NCBI GenBank assembly: GCA_030838445.1
Contig: JAUZFQ010000117.1
Coordinates: 1 to 45,155, forward strand
Direction of reading: 5' to 3'
DNA from: Pyrinomonadaceae bacterium
GTDB taxonomy: Bacteria; Acidobacteriota; Blastocatellia; Pyrinomonadales; Pyrinomonadaceae
Length of the DNA: 45,155 bases
The position numbers and the translations under genes were made by a program. The number at the start of each line of letters is the position of its first letter. The first letter of the stretch is position 1. Below the pieces are notes generated by a model. The model made no database searches. It worked only from the letters and a program-made list of their open reading frames with translations, and was not told the origin of the DNA. Below, piece after piece: positions 9,483 through 18,562 of the stretch.

Positions 9483-10889
9483 TTAAAAGCCGATCTTCTC
9501 CGACAGGCTGCTGGCGATGTCTTCCAATTCCTTCTCCTTGGCATGCTTCCATTTCTTGTAACGGCGGTTGCCCTCGGCCAACTGCTGCGCCGCACGCCGC
9601 GACGCGACGGCCTGCCTGTCTCTCTCTTCCTTGCGCTCGCGCAACAGCACGTAGCCGACGGCGACGAAGATGAAGTAGAAGATCAACAACTGCGACCGCT
9701 GCCGGTACGCCGTCCCCACGTTCCCCTGAAAGATCGAGTACGCCAACGTCAACATCGTCGTGAACAGGATAATGGGCAACGCTTGTCTCAAACGGTACTT
9801 CAAGGTGAACCACCCGCCTAAGACAAGGAGCGGAAAGCTGCCCCACCAGAGCATCATCTCCGGCAGGGTGATGCTCTGGCGCAAGTTCGCCATCTGCCAC
9901 GGGAACGGCGCGAACAGCAGATAGATCATGCCGAGTGGAATCACGCTCAATGCGCCCGATGTCGTCGAGACGTCCACGTCCTGGCCAAAGGCGGATTGCG
10001 CCGTCGCTAGATCCTGCCGGCTGCGTTGCATGGTTTCCAGATTTCCGTACGCGCCGAGTTGCGCGCTGGCCGTGCGCAGCACGCCCACGTAGGTCAGCGT
10101 CAGGCCCAGTGCGGCCATCACCACGAACTGCCGTCCGAACGTCTGCGTCGTCACGCGCTTCATCCCGATGACGAACGCCCCCGTGATGGCCGCCGCCACC
10201 ATGTAGAAGATGTAGAAGCGCAAACTCAACAGGCCGAGCAACGCGCCCGCCAAGAGCACCCCGTACTTGATGCTCAGACTCTCGCCCAACTTGAGCGTCG
10301 CCATGATGGCGACGGCGAGCAGCAAGACGATGGGCGCGTCCTTGAGCGCCTGCGACGACCAGAGGATGAGCGACGGGTAGAAGGCCACCAAGAGCGCGGC
10401 CACGCGCGCCACGCGCACGTTCTGAAAAATGTGCTGCGCGCAGACGTAGACGACGACCGCCGCCGCCGCGCCGCAGATGGCGTTGAAGAATTGCACGGCC
10501 AGCACGTTGCGCCCGACGACGGCGTAGATGGCCGCCACCAGATACGGCATGCCCCAGACAACCGTGTCGTCCGTCACGACGAGGTCGGCCGCCCCGCGCC
10601 AGTAGAGCAACACGTCCCAGCCGAGGATGTCGTAAGTGAGCGCGTCGCCGCCGAAGAAACTCTGCAACTCGAAGGAGAAGATGACCGACCCGACGGCCAT
10701 CCGCACGAGCAGCCCCGCGACGAACAGTTGCAGCAGGTAACGACGGTCGCTCTCGACCCGCCCGATCAAGTAGCCGAAGCCGAGCGACACCACGAGACAA
10801 AAGAGGAGCGCCGCGCCGCCGTAGCGCGGGATGAAGAGCGAGACGGCCGCGCCCATGAGCAGGAATAAGATGGCAAGAGCGGCGTTCAT
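9483..10889 (-). CDS. Polytopic membrane protein, GT-C/PMT-like glycosyltransferase candidate (paralog B)
   Basis: 468 aa, SFFGGDALTYD, ILWSSQALKDAPI; C-terminal 114-aa segment identical to paralog A. Confidence 0.6.
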   Translation of the reverse strand: MNAALAILFLLMGAAVSLFIPRYGGAALLFCLVVSLGFGYLIGRVESDRRYLLQLFVAGLLVRMAVGSVIFSFELQSFFGGDALTYDILGWDVLLYWRGAADLVVTDDTVVWGMPYLVAAIYAVVGRNVLAVQFFNAICGAAAAVVVYVCAQHIFQNVRVARVAALLVAFYPSLILWSSQALKDAPIVLLLAVAIMATLKLGESLSIKYGVLLAGALLGLLSLRFYIFYMVAAAITGAFVIGMKRVTTQTFGRQFVVMAALGLTLTYVGVLRTASAQLGAYGNLETMQRSRQDLATAQSAFGQDVDVSTTSGALSVIPLGMIYLLFAPFPWQMANLRQSITLPEMMLWWGSFPLLVLGGWFTLKYRLRQALPIILFTTMLTLAYSIFQGNVGTAYRQRSQLLIFYFIFVAVGYVLLRERKEERDRQAVASRRAAQQLAEGNRRYKKWKHAKEKELEDIASSLSEKIGF

Positions 10890-11021
10890 GCGTTTAAGTT
10901 AAACGTGTGCTCCCACAGCTCCATCGTCTCCGAAGTCTCCGAAGTCTTCCCTAAGTCCGATAGGCGTCCGGTGCGTTCGGCCGCGCGGCGCGTGCGACGT
11001 GCGCCGCTGTCGTCGCCGTCG

Positions 11022-12728
11022 TTAGCGACGCAGGACGAGGTGATTTTCCAGCACCAGCCCGTCGAAGTTTGCGCCCTGAAATGTGTTGATCGCGTTCTGC
11101 GGCGTGCAGACAATCGGCTCTTGAATATTGAACGACGTGTTGAGCACCATTGGGACGCCGGTCAGGCGCGCGAACTCGTCAATCAAGTGCCAGTAGCGCG
11201 GGTTCGTCCGGCGGCTGACCGTCTGCGGCCGCGCCGTGCCGTCCACGTGGACGACGGCCGGGATCGCCGCCCGCTTCTCTTCCGCGACGTGCAAGACCGT
11301 GACCATGAACGGGTCGTGGTGCGGGCGGCCGAAGATTTCCTCGCTCGCCTCCTCCTTCATCGAAGGAGCGAGCGGGCGAAACCACTCGCGCAGTTTCACT
11401 TTATGATTGAGCAGGTCGCGCATGTCGTTGCGGCGCGGGTCGGCGATGAACGAGCGGTTGCCGAGCGCGCGCGGCCCGAACTCCATGCGTCCCTGAAACC
11501 AACCGAGGATCGCGCCGTCGGCCAGCATGCGCGCCACGCGCGGGAGCATCTTTTCGTCGGGCAGCGTCTCGAAGCGCAAGCCCGCTTCGTTGAGAGCCTG
11601 CGCGCACTCTTCGGAGGTGAAGCCGGGGCCGTAGTAGGCGTGCTCCATGCGAAACTTGCGCGGCTGTTTGAGCAGAGTGTGATGCACCATCAAGGCCGCG
11701 CCCAGAGAGCACCCGGCGTCGCCCGCCGCGGGCTGGACGTAATACTTTTTGAACGGCGACTCGGTCATGATGCGCCCGTTCATCACGGAGTTGAAGGCGA
11801 CGCCCCCGGCCATGCACAAGTTCTCTTCGCCCGTCATCTCGTGCAAGCCTTTGATGAGATGGAGCGCAGTATCTTCCAAGACCTTCTGCGCGCTTGAGGC
11901 GATGTTCCAGTGACGCTCGGTCAAGTCCTCGTCGGGCTGGCGCGGCGGCCCCAGCGCCTTCGTGATCTCTTCGCCGAACTGGTAGTGCTTCGCGAGGTGG
12001 TGATCGAGCACGCGGATGTTGAGATGAAAATCGTTGTTGCCGTTGGTGGACAGAACGCGCTGTGCGAAGAAGTCGTAATACTCCGGCTTGCCGTAGGCGG
12101 CCAAGCCCATCACCTTCCACTCGTCGCCGCCGAACATGTCGAAGCCGATGAAGTTCGTCACGGCCGAGTAGAACTGGCCGAGCGAGTGCGGCAGCTTGAT
12201 GCGCTTGAGGACGCGCAACTTGTTGCCGTCGCCCTGCGAGAACAGCGTCGTCGTGTCTTCGCCCGTGCCGTCCCACGTCAGGATCGCGGCGCGGTCGAAG
12301 CCCGACGGGTAGAAGGTGCTGGCCGCGTGGCACTGGTGGTGTTCGAGGAAGTGGAAGCGAAACTTCGACGCGCCGAAATGCTCGCGGATGCGGCGCGGGT
12401 GCTTGAACATGCCGAGGTAACTGTCGCCCACCTGCGCGACGCCGCGGTCAACGCGCGCCTTGAACATGTCGCGCGAGATGAGAGAGGTCTTCAAAGCCTG
12501 CATCGCCTTGTGGCGCAGCACCCACGGCTTCCAGTAGTGACCGATGTGTTCGACGTCGGAGATTTTGATGTTCGCGTGGTCGAGGCAATACTGGACGGCG
12601 TTGTAGGGGAAGCCGCTGTAATGCTTCTTGCGCGTGAAACGCTCCTCCTCGGCCGCCGCGACGAGTTCGCCGTCGTGCAGCAAGGATGCGGCGCTGTCGC
12701 CGAGCGTCGTTAAACCGAGGATGTACAT
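11022..12728 (-). CDS. Carbamoyltransferase (NodU/CmcH/TobZ family)
   Basis: MYILGLTTLGDSAASLLHDGELVAAAEEERFTRKKH...HHQCHAASTFYPSGF...CMAGGVAFNSVMNG...GRMEFGPRALGNRSFIADPR...VLNTSFNIQEPIV; 568 aa. Confidence 0.93.
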   Translation of the reverse strand: MYILGLTTLGDSAASLLHDGELVAAAEEERFTRKKHYSGFPYNAVQYCLDHANIKISDVEHIGHYWKPWVLRHKAMQALKTSLISRDMFKARVDRGVAQVGDSYLGMFKHPRRIREHFGASKFRFHFLEHHQCHAASTFYPSGFDRAAILTWDGTGEDTTTLFSQGDGNKLRVLKRIKLPHSLGQFYSAVTNFIGFDMFGGDEWKVMGLAAYGKPEYYDFFAQRVLSTNGNNDFHLNIRVLDHHLAKHYQFGEEITKALGPPRQPDEDLTERHWNIASSAQKVLEDTALHLIKGLHEMTGEENLCMAGGVAFNSVMNGRIMTESPFKKYYVQPAAGDAGCSLGAALMVHHTLLKQPRKFRMEHAYYGPGFTSEECAQALNEAGLRFETLPDEKMLPRVARMLADGAILGWFQGRMEFGPRALGNRSFIADPRRNDMRDLLNHKVKLREWFRPLAPSMKEEASEEIFGRPHHDPFMVTVLHVAEEKRAAIPAVVHVDGTARPQTVSRRTNPRYWHLIDEFARLTGVPMVLNTSFNIQEPIVCTPQNAINTFQGANFDGLVLENHLVLRR

Positions 12729-13928
12729 TTAGAACTGGCCTCCCTGCCTGCTCGCCGCTGCAAGCGTCGCCTGAGAACCCGGCGACGAATCCGCCGCACG
12801 CTCCGGCGCGCTCTCTACTTTACTCACTTCTTCCCCGGCGGCTGATGGCAGCCGCCCGCAGACGCCGAAGCCGCGCCGGTCGTCGTTGCAAGGCCACATC
12901 TCCGTGAACCCCGCGGCCTTGTACCACCCGGCGACTTCTTCGTAAGTGTGGTAATAGGCGTAAGGCGCGCCGAAGATGTCCATCAGGGCGAGCGCGGCCT
13001 CGCGCCTGCTCATCACCGGATACTTGCGCACGCCGAGGCCGTTCACCGCCTTGCAGAAGCCGATGAATGGCACGGCCATCGCGTCGGCGATGCGTGCGAA
13101 CTGGCGCGGCGGGACGCGCGTCGTCACCGCGCGCAGGGTGTCAACTACGGGCGTCACCAACTTCTCGTACTTGTAGAGCCAGACGTAGAACGTGCCGCCC
13201 GCCTTGAGCAGAGGGCGCAGCGCGCGGAAGGTCTGCAAGGTGTCGGGCGTGTGGTGCAAGACGCCCGCTGAATGAATGATGTCGAGCGTCGCGTTTTTGA
13301 GCGGCGGTTGCTGCAAGTTGGCCTGCACGAAATGGACGCGCGCGGGGTTTGCGCCCGCGTGGCGATGTCGATAAGCCTGCCCGTGCAAGAGGCCGGAACT
13401 GAGATCGACGGCGATCACTTCCAGCCCCAGCGCAGTGTAGGCGACCGACTGGCTGCCGTTGCCGCAACCGGCGTCGAGCATCACTTTGCCTTTGAGTTGT
13501 TCGGCGGGGATGCGTAAGGGGTTCAGGAAAAACCACTCCACGCGGTCGGAGAGTTTCATGCCCCACGTCGTGCCGCCGAGGTCGTGATTGTCCCACTCGT
13601 GGCTGAAATTTTCGCGCGTCTGTTTGTCGTAGTTGACGCGCCCGGCGTTGAAGGCGCGCGCGGTCTCAACAACCGGCTGCAACCCGGCGGGGAGCGGCGT
13701 GGGCAAGAGCGGCCGGATCGTCTCCCAGTGTTCGGCGAGCGCGTCGGGCAGCATGCGCGGGACGCCGCCGACCACCGGAAACCAGTGGGAGCGCGCGCAA
13801 CGCAGCAGCCCTTCTGTGATCTCTTGTTCGGAGTCGGCGACGGCAGCGGCGGCGGTCTTGAGGGGGAAGACTTCCAGACTCTCACGGCAATGCGGGCAAC
13901 ACAGGAAATTCAACAGGCGTGTGTACAT
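12729..13928 (-). CDS. Class I SAM-dependent methyltransferase with N-terminal Trm112-like zinc-ribbon segment
   Basis: MYTRLLNFLCCPHCRESLEV N-terminus; VMLDAGCGNGSQSVAYTALGLEVIAVDLS SAM motif. The ORF track extends to 14003, but the conserved N-terminus begins at the ATG at 13928. Confidence 0.8.
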   Translation of the reverse strand: MYTRLLNFLCCPHCRESLEVFPLKTAAAAVADSEQEITEGLLRCARSHWFPVVGGVPRMLPDALAEHWETIRPLLPTPLPAGLQPVVETARAFNAGRVNYDKQTRENFSHEWDNHDLGGTTWGMKLSDRVEWFFLNPLRIPAEQLKGKVMLDAGCGNGSQSVAYTALGLEVIAVDLSSGLLHGQAYRHRHAGANPARVHFVQANLQQPPLKNATLDIIHSAGVLHHTPDTLQTFRALRPLLKAGGTFYVWLYKYEKLVTPVVDTLRAVTTRVPPRQFARIADAMAVPFIGFCKAVNGLGVRKYPVMSRREAALALMDIFGAPYAYYHTYEEVAGWYKAAGFTEMWPCNDDRRGFGVCGRLPSAAGEEVSKVESAPERAADSSPGSQATLAAASRQGGQF

Positions 13929-14162
13929 AGCAAAAAAAAGCGGCTCAACATACCGGCGGCGCGCATAGACGCCCCTCGCGCCGATTACCTTCGGCTTGAT
14001 CAAAATCGGACGACGACTTAAAGCAGGACTATAGTTATCAATCTACGAACTAGGAATCGAAAAATTGATGATTGGCGCGTTGAAGTCCAGACTTCTTTTA
14101 GCCGTTGAACCTACCAGAATTCCGCCCAAAAGTAAAAGTACGGCCTTTCTCCCGCCCGCCGC

Positions 14163-15095
14163 TTAGCCACGTTTCCGCGCCCACGCGTACATGTACGGGC
14201 TGCGGCCGAGGGCGTTGGCGAGTTGTTCGATGGCGCGCGCGCCGACGCGCTCGACCTGCCCCCACAGCCCCGCGCCCTGCGGCACGGCGAACGTGCCGGG
14301 GTAGACCACCATCTCCTCTACCTCGAAGCCGTTATGTTCGAGCAGGTAGCGCAGCGAGCGCGGGCTGAAGCCCTGCACGTGATAGAGATTCCAAGTCGGG
14401 CAGAGGTTCACCACCCAGTCGCGCCCGCGCGCCTTGTAGTAGAGGTTGCCGAGACTCTGATAGACGCTCTCCTCGTTCGGCGTGCTCAGGTAGACCAGCC
14501 CGCCCGCGCGCACCACGCGACTCAACTCGCGCACCGTCTCCGCGGGTTCGTACAGATGTTCGATAACTTCGACGAGCGTCACGGCGTCGAACGAGTTGTC
14601 CGGGTAACGCATCTGTTCGAGTGTGGCGGCGTGGGCGTTGACACGATTCACCTCGCAAGCGTAGCGCACGAACTCCGCCGACACGTCGCAGCCTTCGGCC
14701 TGCCAGCCGCGCTCCCCGGCCGCGCGCACCACCTCGCCGCGCCCGCAGCCCACGTCCAGAAAACGCCCGCGCCTGCCCAGACGACGCTCGGCCTCGCGCG
14801 CCAGCACGTCGCCGTGTCGCCGCTGCGCCTCGCCCTCGACGGCCATCACGTCCTCGAAGTAATCGGTGACGTTCGCGTAGCGCGTGTCCTCGCCCGCCGG
14901 GTAAGGCATCGGGTTGGGGAAGATCAACCCGCAGGTGCGACACTTGACGATGCGCGTCTTCGTCCCCGCGCCCTCGCGGTGCGCGTCGCCGCCGCGCGCG
15001 CCGAGCACGCGGAAATTGCGCCCGCCGCACACCTTGCACGACTCGTCGCGAAATTCCCAAAGCTGTTCGACGTTAGTAGTCATTCTGCGTTTCAA
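14163..15095 (-). CDS. Class I SAM-dependent methyltransferase with N-terminal CxxC zinc ribbon (paralog 1)
   Basis: CKVCGGRNF...VKCRTCGLIFPNPMPYP; FLDVGCGRGEVVRAAGERGWQAEGCDVS; 310 aa. Confidence 0.85.
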   Translation of the reverse strand: MKRRMTTNVEQLWEFRDESCKVCGGRNFRVLGARGGDAHREGAGTKTRIVKCRTCGLIFPNPMPYPAGEDTRYANVTDYFEDVMAVEGEAQRRHGDVLAREAERRLGRRGRFLDVGCGRGEVVRAAGERGWQAEGCDVSAEFVRYACEVNRVNAHAATLEQMRYPDNSFDAVTLVEVIEHLYEPAETVRELSRVVRAGGLVYLSTPNEESVYQSLGNLYYKARGRDWVVNLCPTWNLYHVQGFSPRSLRYLLEHNGFEVEEMVVYPGTFAVPQGAGLWGQVERVGARAIEQLANALGRSPYMYAWARKRG

Positions 15096-15164
15096 TGCGG
15101 CCGCGTCGTGGGGAGAGAGGAAGGTTAGCCGCCGGGTTCGGCGTGGCCGAAGGAAGACCCGCCT

Positions 15165-15262
15165 TGTTTAGTTCGTCTTTAGCCGTTTGTTAGTCTGTCC
15201 GTTAATCCGTCGTTAATTCGTGCGTTAGTCCGTTGTTAGTCGGTTATCAATTCGTCGCCCGC
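15165..15262. repeat. Degenerate 11-13 nt tandem repeat between methyltransferase genes
   Basis: gtttgttagtct gtccgttaatcc gtcgttaattcgt gcgttagtccgtt gttagtcggtta; recurring (C)GTTARTCCGT words. Confidence 0.55.
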
Positions 15263-15263
15263 A

Positions 15264-16274
15264 CTAACTCGCAGGCTTGCGCGCGGCCACGTAGATGTAG
15301 ATGCCCGCGCCCACGCGCCGCCCGACCCAGTTGACGAGTTGCGCGCCGCGGTACTCGACCCGCTTGCGCACGGTCTGTTCTCCCGTCGGAGGCCAGACCG
15401 TGCCGTGCATCTTGAAGCTCTCGATCTCGAAGCCGACGCGCGCGATGAGACGGCGCAGCGAGCGCGGGTTGAAGCCCTGCACGTGGTAGGGCGAGAAGGT
15501 CGGGGCGAGCGTGACCACCCAGTCGCGCCCCTGCGCCTTCATGTACAGGTTGCCCATCCGCATGTAGAGGCCGTCCTCGTTCGGCGCGTCGAACCAGAAG
15601 AGGCCGCCCGGTTTGAGCACGCGAAAGACTTCCTTGAGCGTCGCGTAGGGGTCGTAGAGATGTTCGAGGATGGCGCTCATCGTGACGGCGTCGAAGTGAG
15701 CGTCGGGGAAGTTCGCCTCTTCGAGTGTGCCCTGACGGCCGCGCACGCCGAGGTGCTCTTCAGCCCACTTGAGGTAGGCAGCCGACACGTCCACGCCCTC
15801 GTACTCCCAGCCCGACTCGCGCGCCGCCCAGAGGTTCTCGCCGAGGCCGCAACCCACGTCGAGGTAGCGGCCGCGCCGCCCCAACTGCCGCTCGATGGAG
15901 CGTATATTTTCCAGCGCGTTCGCCTTCTTAGCTTCAACGTCGTGGCCTTGAAAGTAGTCGTCGGGGGTGTCCGCGTAGAGTTCGTCGAGGCCGCGCGCGG
16001 GGTACGGCATCGGGTTCGGGTAGATGTGCGTGCAGATGCCGCAGCGGACGAGACTCGTGCGCACGCCCGCGCCGCCGTGGTGCGCTGCGCCGCCGCGCCA
16101 GCCGAAGAACTTCGGCTCGTCGCCGCCGCACGCGCCGCACACGGTCGGGCGAAACTCGAAAGCGGCAGTAGCCGCAGCGGCCGTCTCGTTCTGCGCCGCG
16201 GCCTTCGCGTCGCCGGGTGTCGTTGTCGTCGCCGCTATCGTTTCGTCTTGTAAAGTTCCCTTCAACACGCTCAT
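15264..16274 (-). CDS. Class I SAM-dependent methyltransferase with N-terminal CxxC zinc ribbon (paralog 2)
   Basis: CGACGGDEPKFFG...VRCGICTHIYPNPMPYPARGLDELY; YLDVGCGLGENLWAARESGWEYEGVDVS; ATGA overlap with the upstream CofD-GT2 ORF. Confidence 0.85.
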   Translation of the reverse strand: MSVLKGTLQDETIAATTTTPGDAKAAAQNETAAAATAAFEFRPTVCGACGGDEPKFFGWRGGAAHHGGAGVRTSLVRCGICTHIYPNPMPYPARGLDELYADTPDDYFQGHDVEAKKANALENIRSIERQLGRRGRYLDVGCGLGENLWAARESGWEYEGVDVSAAYLKWAEEHLGVRGRQGTLEEANFPDAHFDAVTMSAILEHLYDPYATLKEVFRVLKPGGLFWFDAPNEDGLYMRMGNLYMKAQGRDWVVTLAPTFSPYHVQGFNPRSLRRLIARVGFEIESFKMHGTVWPPTGEQTVRKRVEYRGAQLVNWVGRRVGAGIYIYVAARKPAS

Positions 16275-18508
16275 GGGGCGACTCCCCTTTTATCCAGAAT
16301 GTAACGCTTGTCGGCGAAGATGCGCCGCACGGTGCTGATGATGGGGCGACTGATCCAGTCGTCTTCCAGACAGAAACGCGCTACCTCCGCCTTCACGCGT
16401 CGGCGCTTTTTGAGCGCGGTGCGGCATTGTAAATAACCTTGAAAGTAACCGACCAGCCCGTAGAAGAAGTATGCGAACGAGCGGAAGCGAACGCCGCGCA
16501 CGGTCAGCCAGAACAGATTACGCACGAAGACCACGGGCAAAAATCGCCACGGCAGATGTTTCAAGTTGAACCACGCCGCGTTGCGGAAGCCGCGCCCGTA
16601 GCGTTTCCAAGAACGCTGCTGGCGGCTCTCGCGGTGGTACGACAGGCAGCGCGGCTCGTAGATGATCTTGTAGCCCGCGTCCCACAGGCGGATGGCGAGG
16701 TCGTCTTCGGTGGCGTAGATGAAGAAGTCGTCGTCGAAGTAGCCGCACTCGTCTAACACGTCGCGCCGGATGGCCGCGCCGCACGCCGCGAACGAGGTGA
16801 TCTCGCGCTCGCGCCCCGGCTCGGTCGGGATGAGACGTTCCTCCCACAAGTGCGTGACGAGACTGCCGAGGTGCGGGTTCATCACGCGGAACGCCATCAC
16901 GGCCACGTCTTTGTTCGCGTCGTCCTCCCACAACTTGACCATCGTCTCGATGGACTCCGGCGCGAGGTGCGAGTCGTCGTCGAGCATGGCGACGTACTTG
17001 CCGCGCGCCGTGGCGAAGCCGACGTTGTAACCCGTCATGCCCGTGTTGTCGTGCAGGCGCACCACCGTCACTTCGGGAAACTTCTCGTAGACCATCTGCG
17101 CCGTCCCGTCCTTCGAGCCGTTGTCCACGACGATCAACTCGATGTTCGGGTAGGTCAGTTTCCGCAACTCATTGAGGCCGATCTCGACCTCGCCCTTGCG
17201 ATTCCACGCGAGCATCACGATGCTCACGAGCGGCTGCTCCTCGGTGCTGCGCGCGAGCGCGGCGGCTTCCGGTTTGACGATGCCGAGGATGGTCTGCACG
17301 AGCACGGGCGCGCGGTGGCGACCCGGTCGCGTGCGGTCTTCCAGATCGCGCGTGGCGAGTTTGACGTGCGTGTCGCGCAGCGTCTCCTCGTCGAAGGTGA
17401 AATAGCCTTCGCCGCCCTGATGATGCGGCACGTTCGCGATCAAGTAATCGTATGCGCCCTCGCCCACCTGCTCCGTGATCTTCGACGCAAGCTCTGCGCC
17501 CGTCGCGCCGCGCGTGTCGGCCTCTTCGACGATGTTGACGACCATGATCTTCGTCGCGCGGCTGCGGCGGATGGCGTCGCTCACGCCTTCGATCATCAGC
17601 GTCGGCAGCAGCGACGAGTGGAACGTGCCCGGCCCGTAGATGATCACGTCGGCGTGCTCCAACGTTTCGAGCGCGCTCGCGCTCGCGGCCGTCGGCGCAT
17701 GAACCTCTCGGCGGATGCGCTCGCGCGCCGCCTCAACATTCGACTCGGCCGCCCACCTGTCGAGCGCGAGCGGCGCGACGGGTTCTTTGGCGAGGAAGAG
17801 TTCGAGGATGTCGCCGTCGGCGTCGGTGATGACGGCGGCCTCGCTCGCCAGCACGCGCCCGTCCGCGCACAAGGCGAAGAGGTGCCGGTTCTCTTCCGAA
17901 GCGATCTCGACGCGCCCGCGCACCTGTAAAACTTCTTCGAGCGCGCGCAGCGCACCTGTCCAACTCCGGCCGTGCTCGTAGTACGCGCCGAGCAGGATGC
18001 AGTTGCCGAGCGCGCAGTCGGCGAAGGAGAACTCCGCGCCGTTGTCGCGTTCGCGCCTGACGAGTTCCGCGAGGAACAATCTCAAATAGCCGACGAAACG
18101 TTCGCGCGCGTCCGCAGGCATGCGCGCCGCCATCTTCAACAGTTCGCGCCGCTCGCCGCGCGCGAGAGCACTGCCGCCCGTCGCGCAGAGGTCTTCGATC
18201 TCGCGCCGGAAGTCAGCGGCTCGCTCCGGCTCGGCCGGGTAACGATAGGCGAAGACTTCGTAGCGCGACCAGTACCCGGCGGCGTCGAGGTTCATCAGCG
18301 AGAGCAAATTCTTGCGCAGGTCGGAAGGGCCGAGTTCGTCGAAGACGTAGCGCAGCCGCCCGGTGCTCAACCCGTCGTCATAGGCGTTGACGAGACAGGT
18401 GACGCGCGCGCCCTGATCGAGTAGTTGATTGGCGAGCGGGCCGCTGCCGCGCCCGCCGCACAAAATGACGACGTTGAACCCGCTGGCCGATTGGAGCAAT
18501 TCTTTCAT
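16271..18508 (-). CDS. Fusion protein: N-terminal YvcK/CofD-like (2-phospho-L-lactate transferase/gluconeogenesis-factor superfamily) domain + C-terminal GT2 glycosyltransferase
   Basis: 745 aa continuous ORF. CofD/YvcK-like: VVILCGGRGSGPLANQLLDQ, VNAYDDGLSTGRLRYVFDELGPSDLRKNLLSL, ALGNCILLGAYYE...EEVLQVRGRVEIASEENRHL, ADVIIYGPGTFHSSLLPTLMIEGVSDAI. GT2: PLVSIVMLAWNRKGEVEIGLNELRKLTYPNIELIVVDNGSKDGT...VAMLDDDSHLAPE...FFIYATEDDLAIRLWDAGYKI. Confidence 0.85.
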   Translation of the reverse strand: MKELLQSASGFNVVILCGGRGSGPLANQLLDQGARVTCLVNAYDDGLSTGRLRYVFDELGPSDLRKNLLSLMNLDAAGYWSRYEVFAYRYPAEPERAADFRREIEDLCATGGSALARGERRELLKMAARMPADARERFVGYLRLFLAELVRRERDNGAEFSFADCALGNCILLGAYYEHGRSWTGALRALEEVLQVRGRVEIASEENRHLFALCADGRVLASEAAVITDADGDILELFLAKEPVAPLALDRWAAESNVEAARERIRREVHAPTAASASALETLEHADVIIYGPGTFHSSLLPTLMIEGVSDAIRRSRATKIMVVNIVEEADTRGATGAELASKITEQVGEGAYDYLIANVPHHQGGEGYFTFDEETLRDTHVKLATRDLEDRTRPGRHRAPVLVQTILGIVKPEAAALARSTEEQPLVSIVMLAWNRKGEVEIGLNELRKLTYPNIELIVVDNGSKDGTAQMVYEKFPEVTVVRLHDNTGMTGYNVGFATARGKYVAMLDDDSHLAPESIETMVKLWEDDANKDVAVMAFRVMNPHLGSLVTHLWEERLIPTEPGREREITSFAACGAAIRRDVLDECGYFDDDFFIYATEDDLAIRLWDAGYKIIYEPRCLSYHRESRQQRSWKRYGRGFRNAAWFNLKHLPWRFLPVVFVRNLFWLTVRGVRFRSFAYFFYGLVGYFQGYLQCRTALKKRRRVKAEVARFCLEDDWISRPIISTVRRIFADKRYILDKRGVAP

Positions 18509-18562
18509 CTTAAAAAAGGAAAATCATCTTTCTGAGAGAGCGCTAATAATGCACAATCAAAC

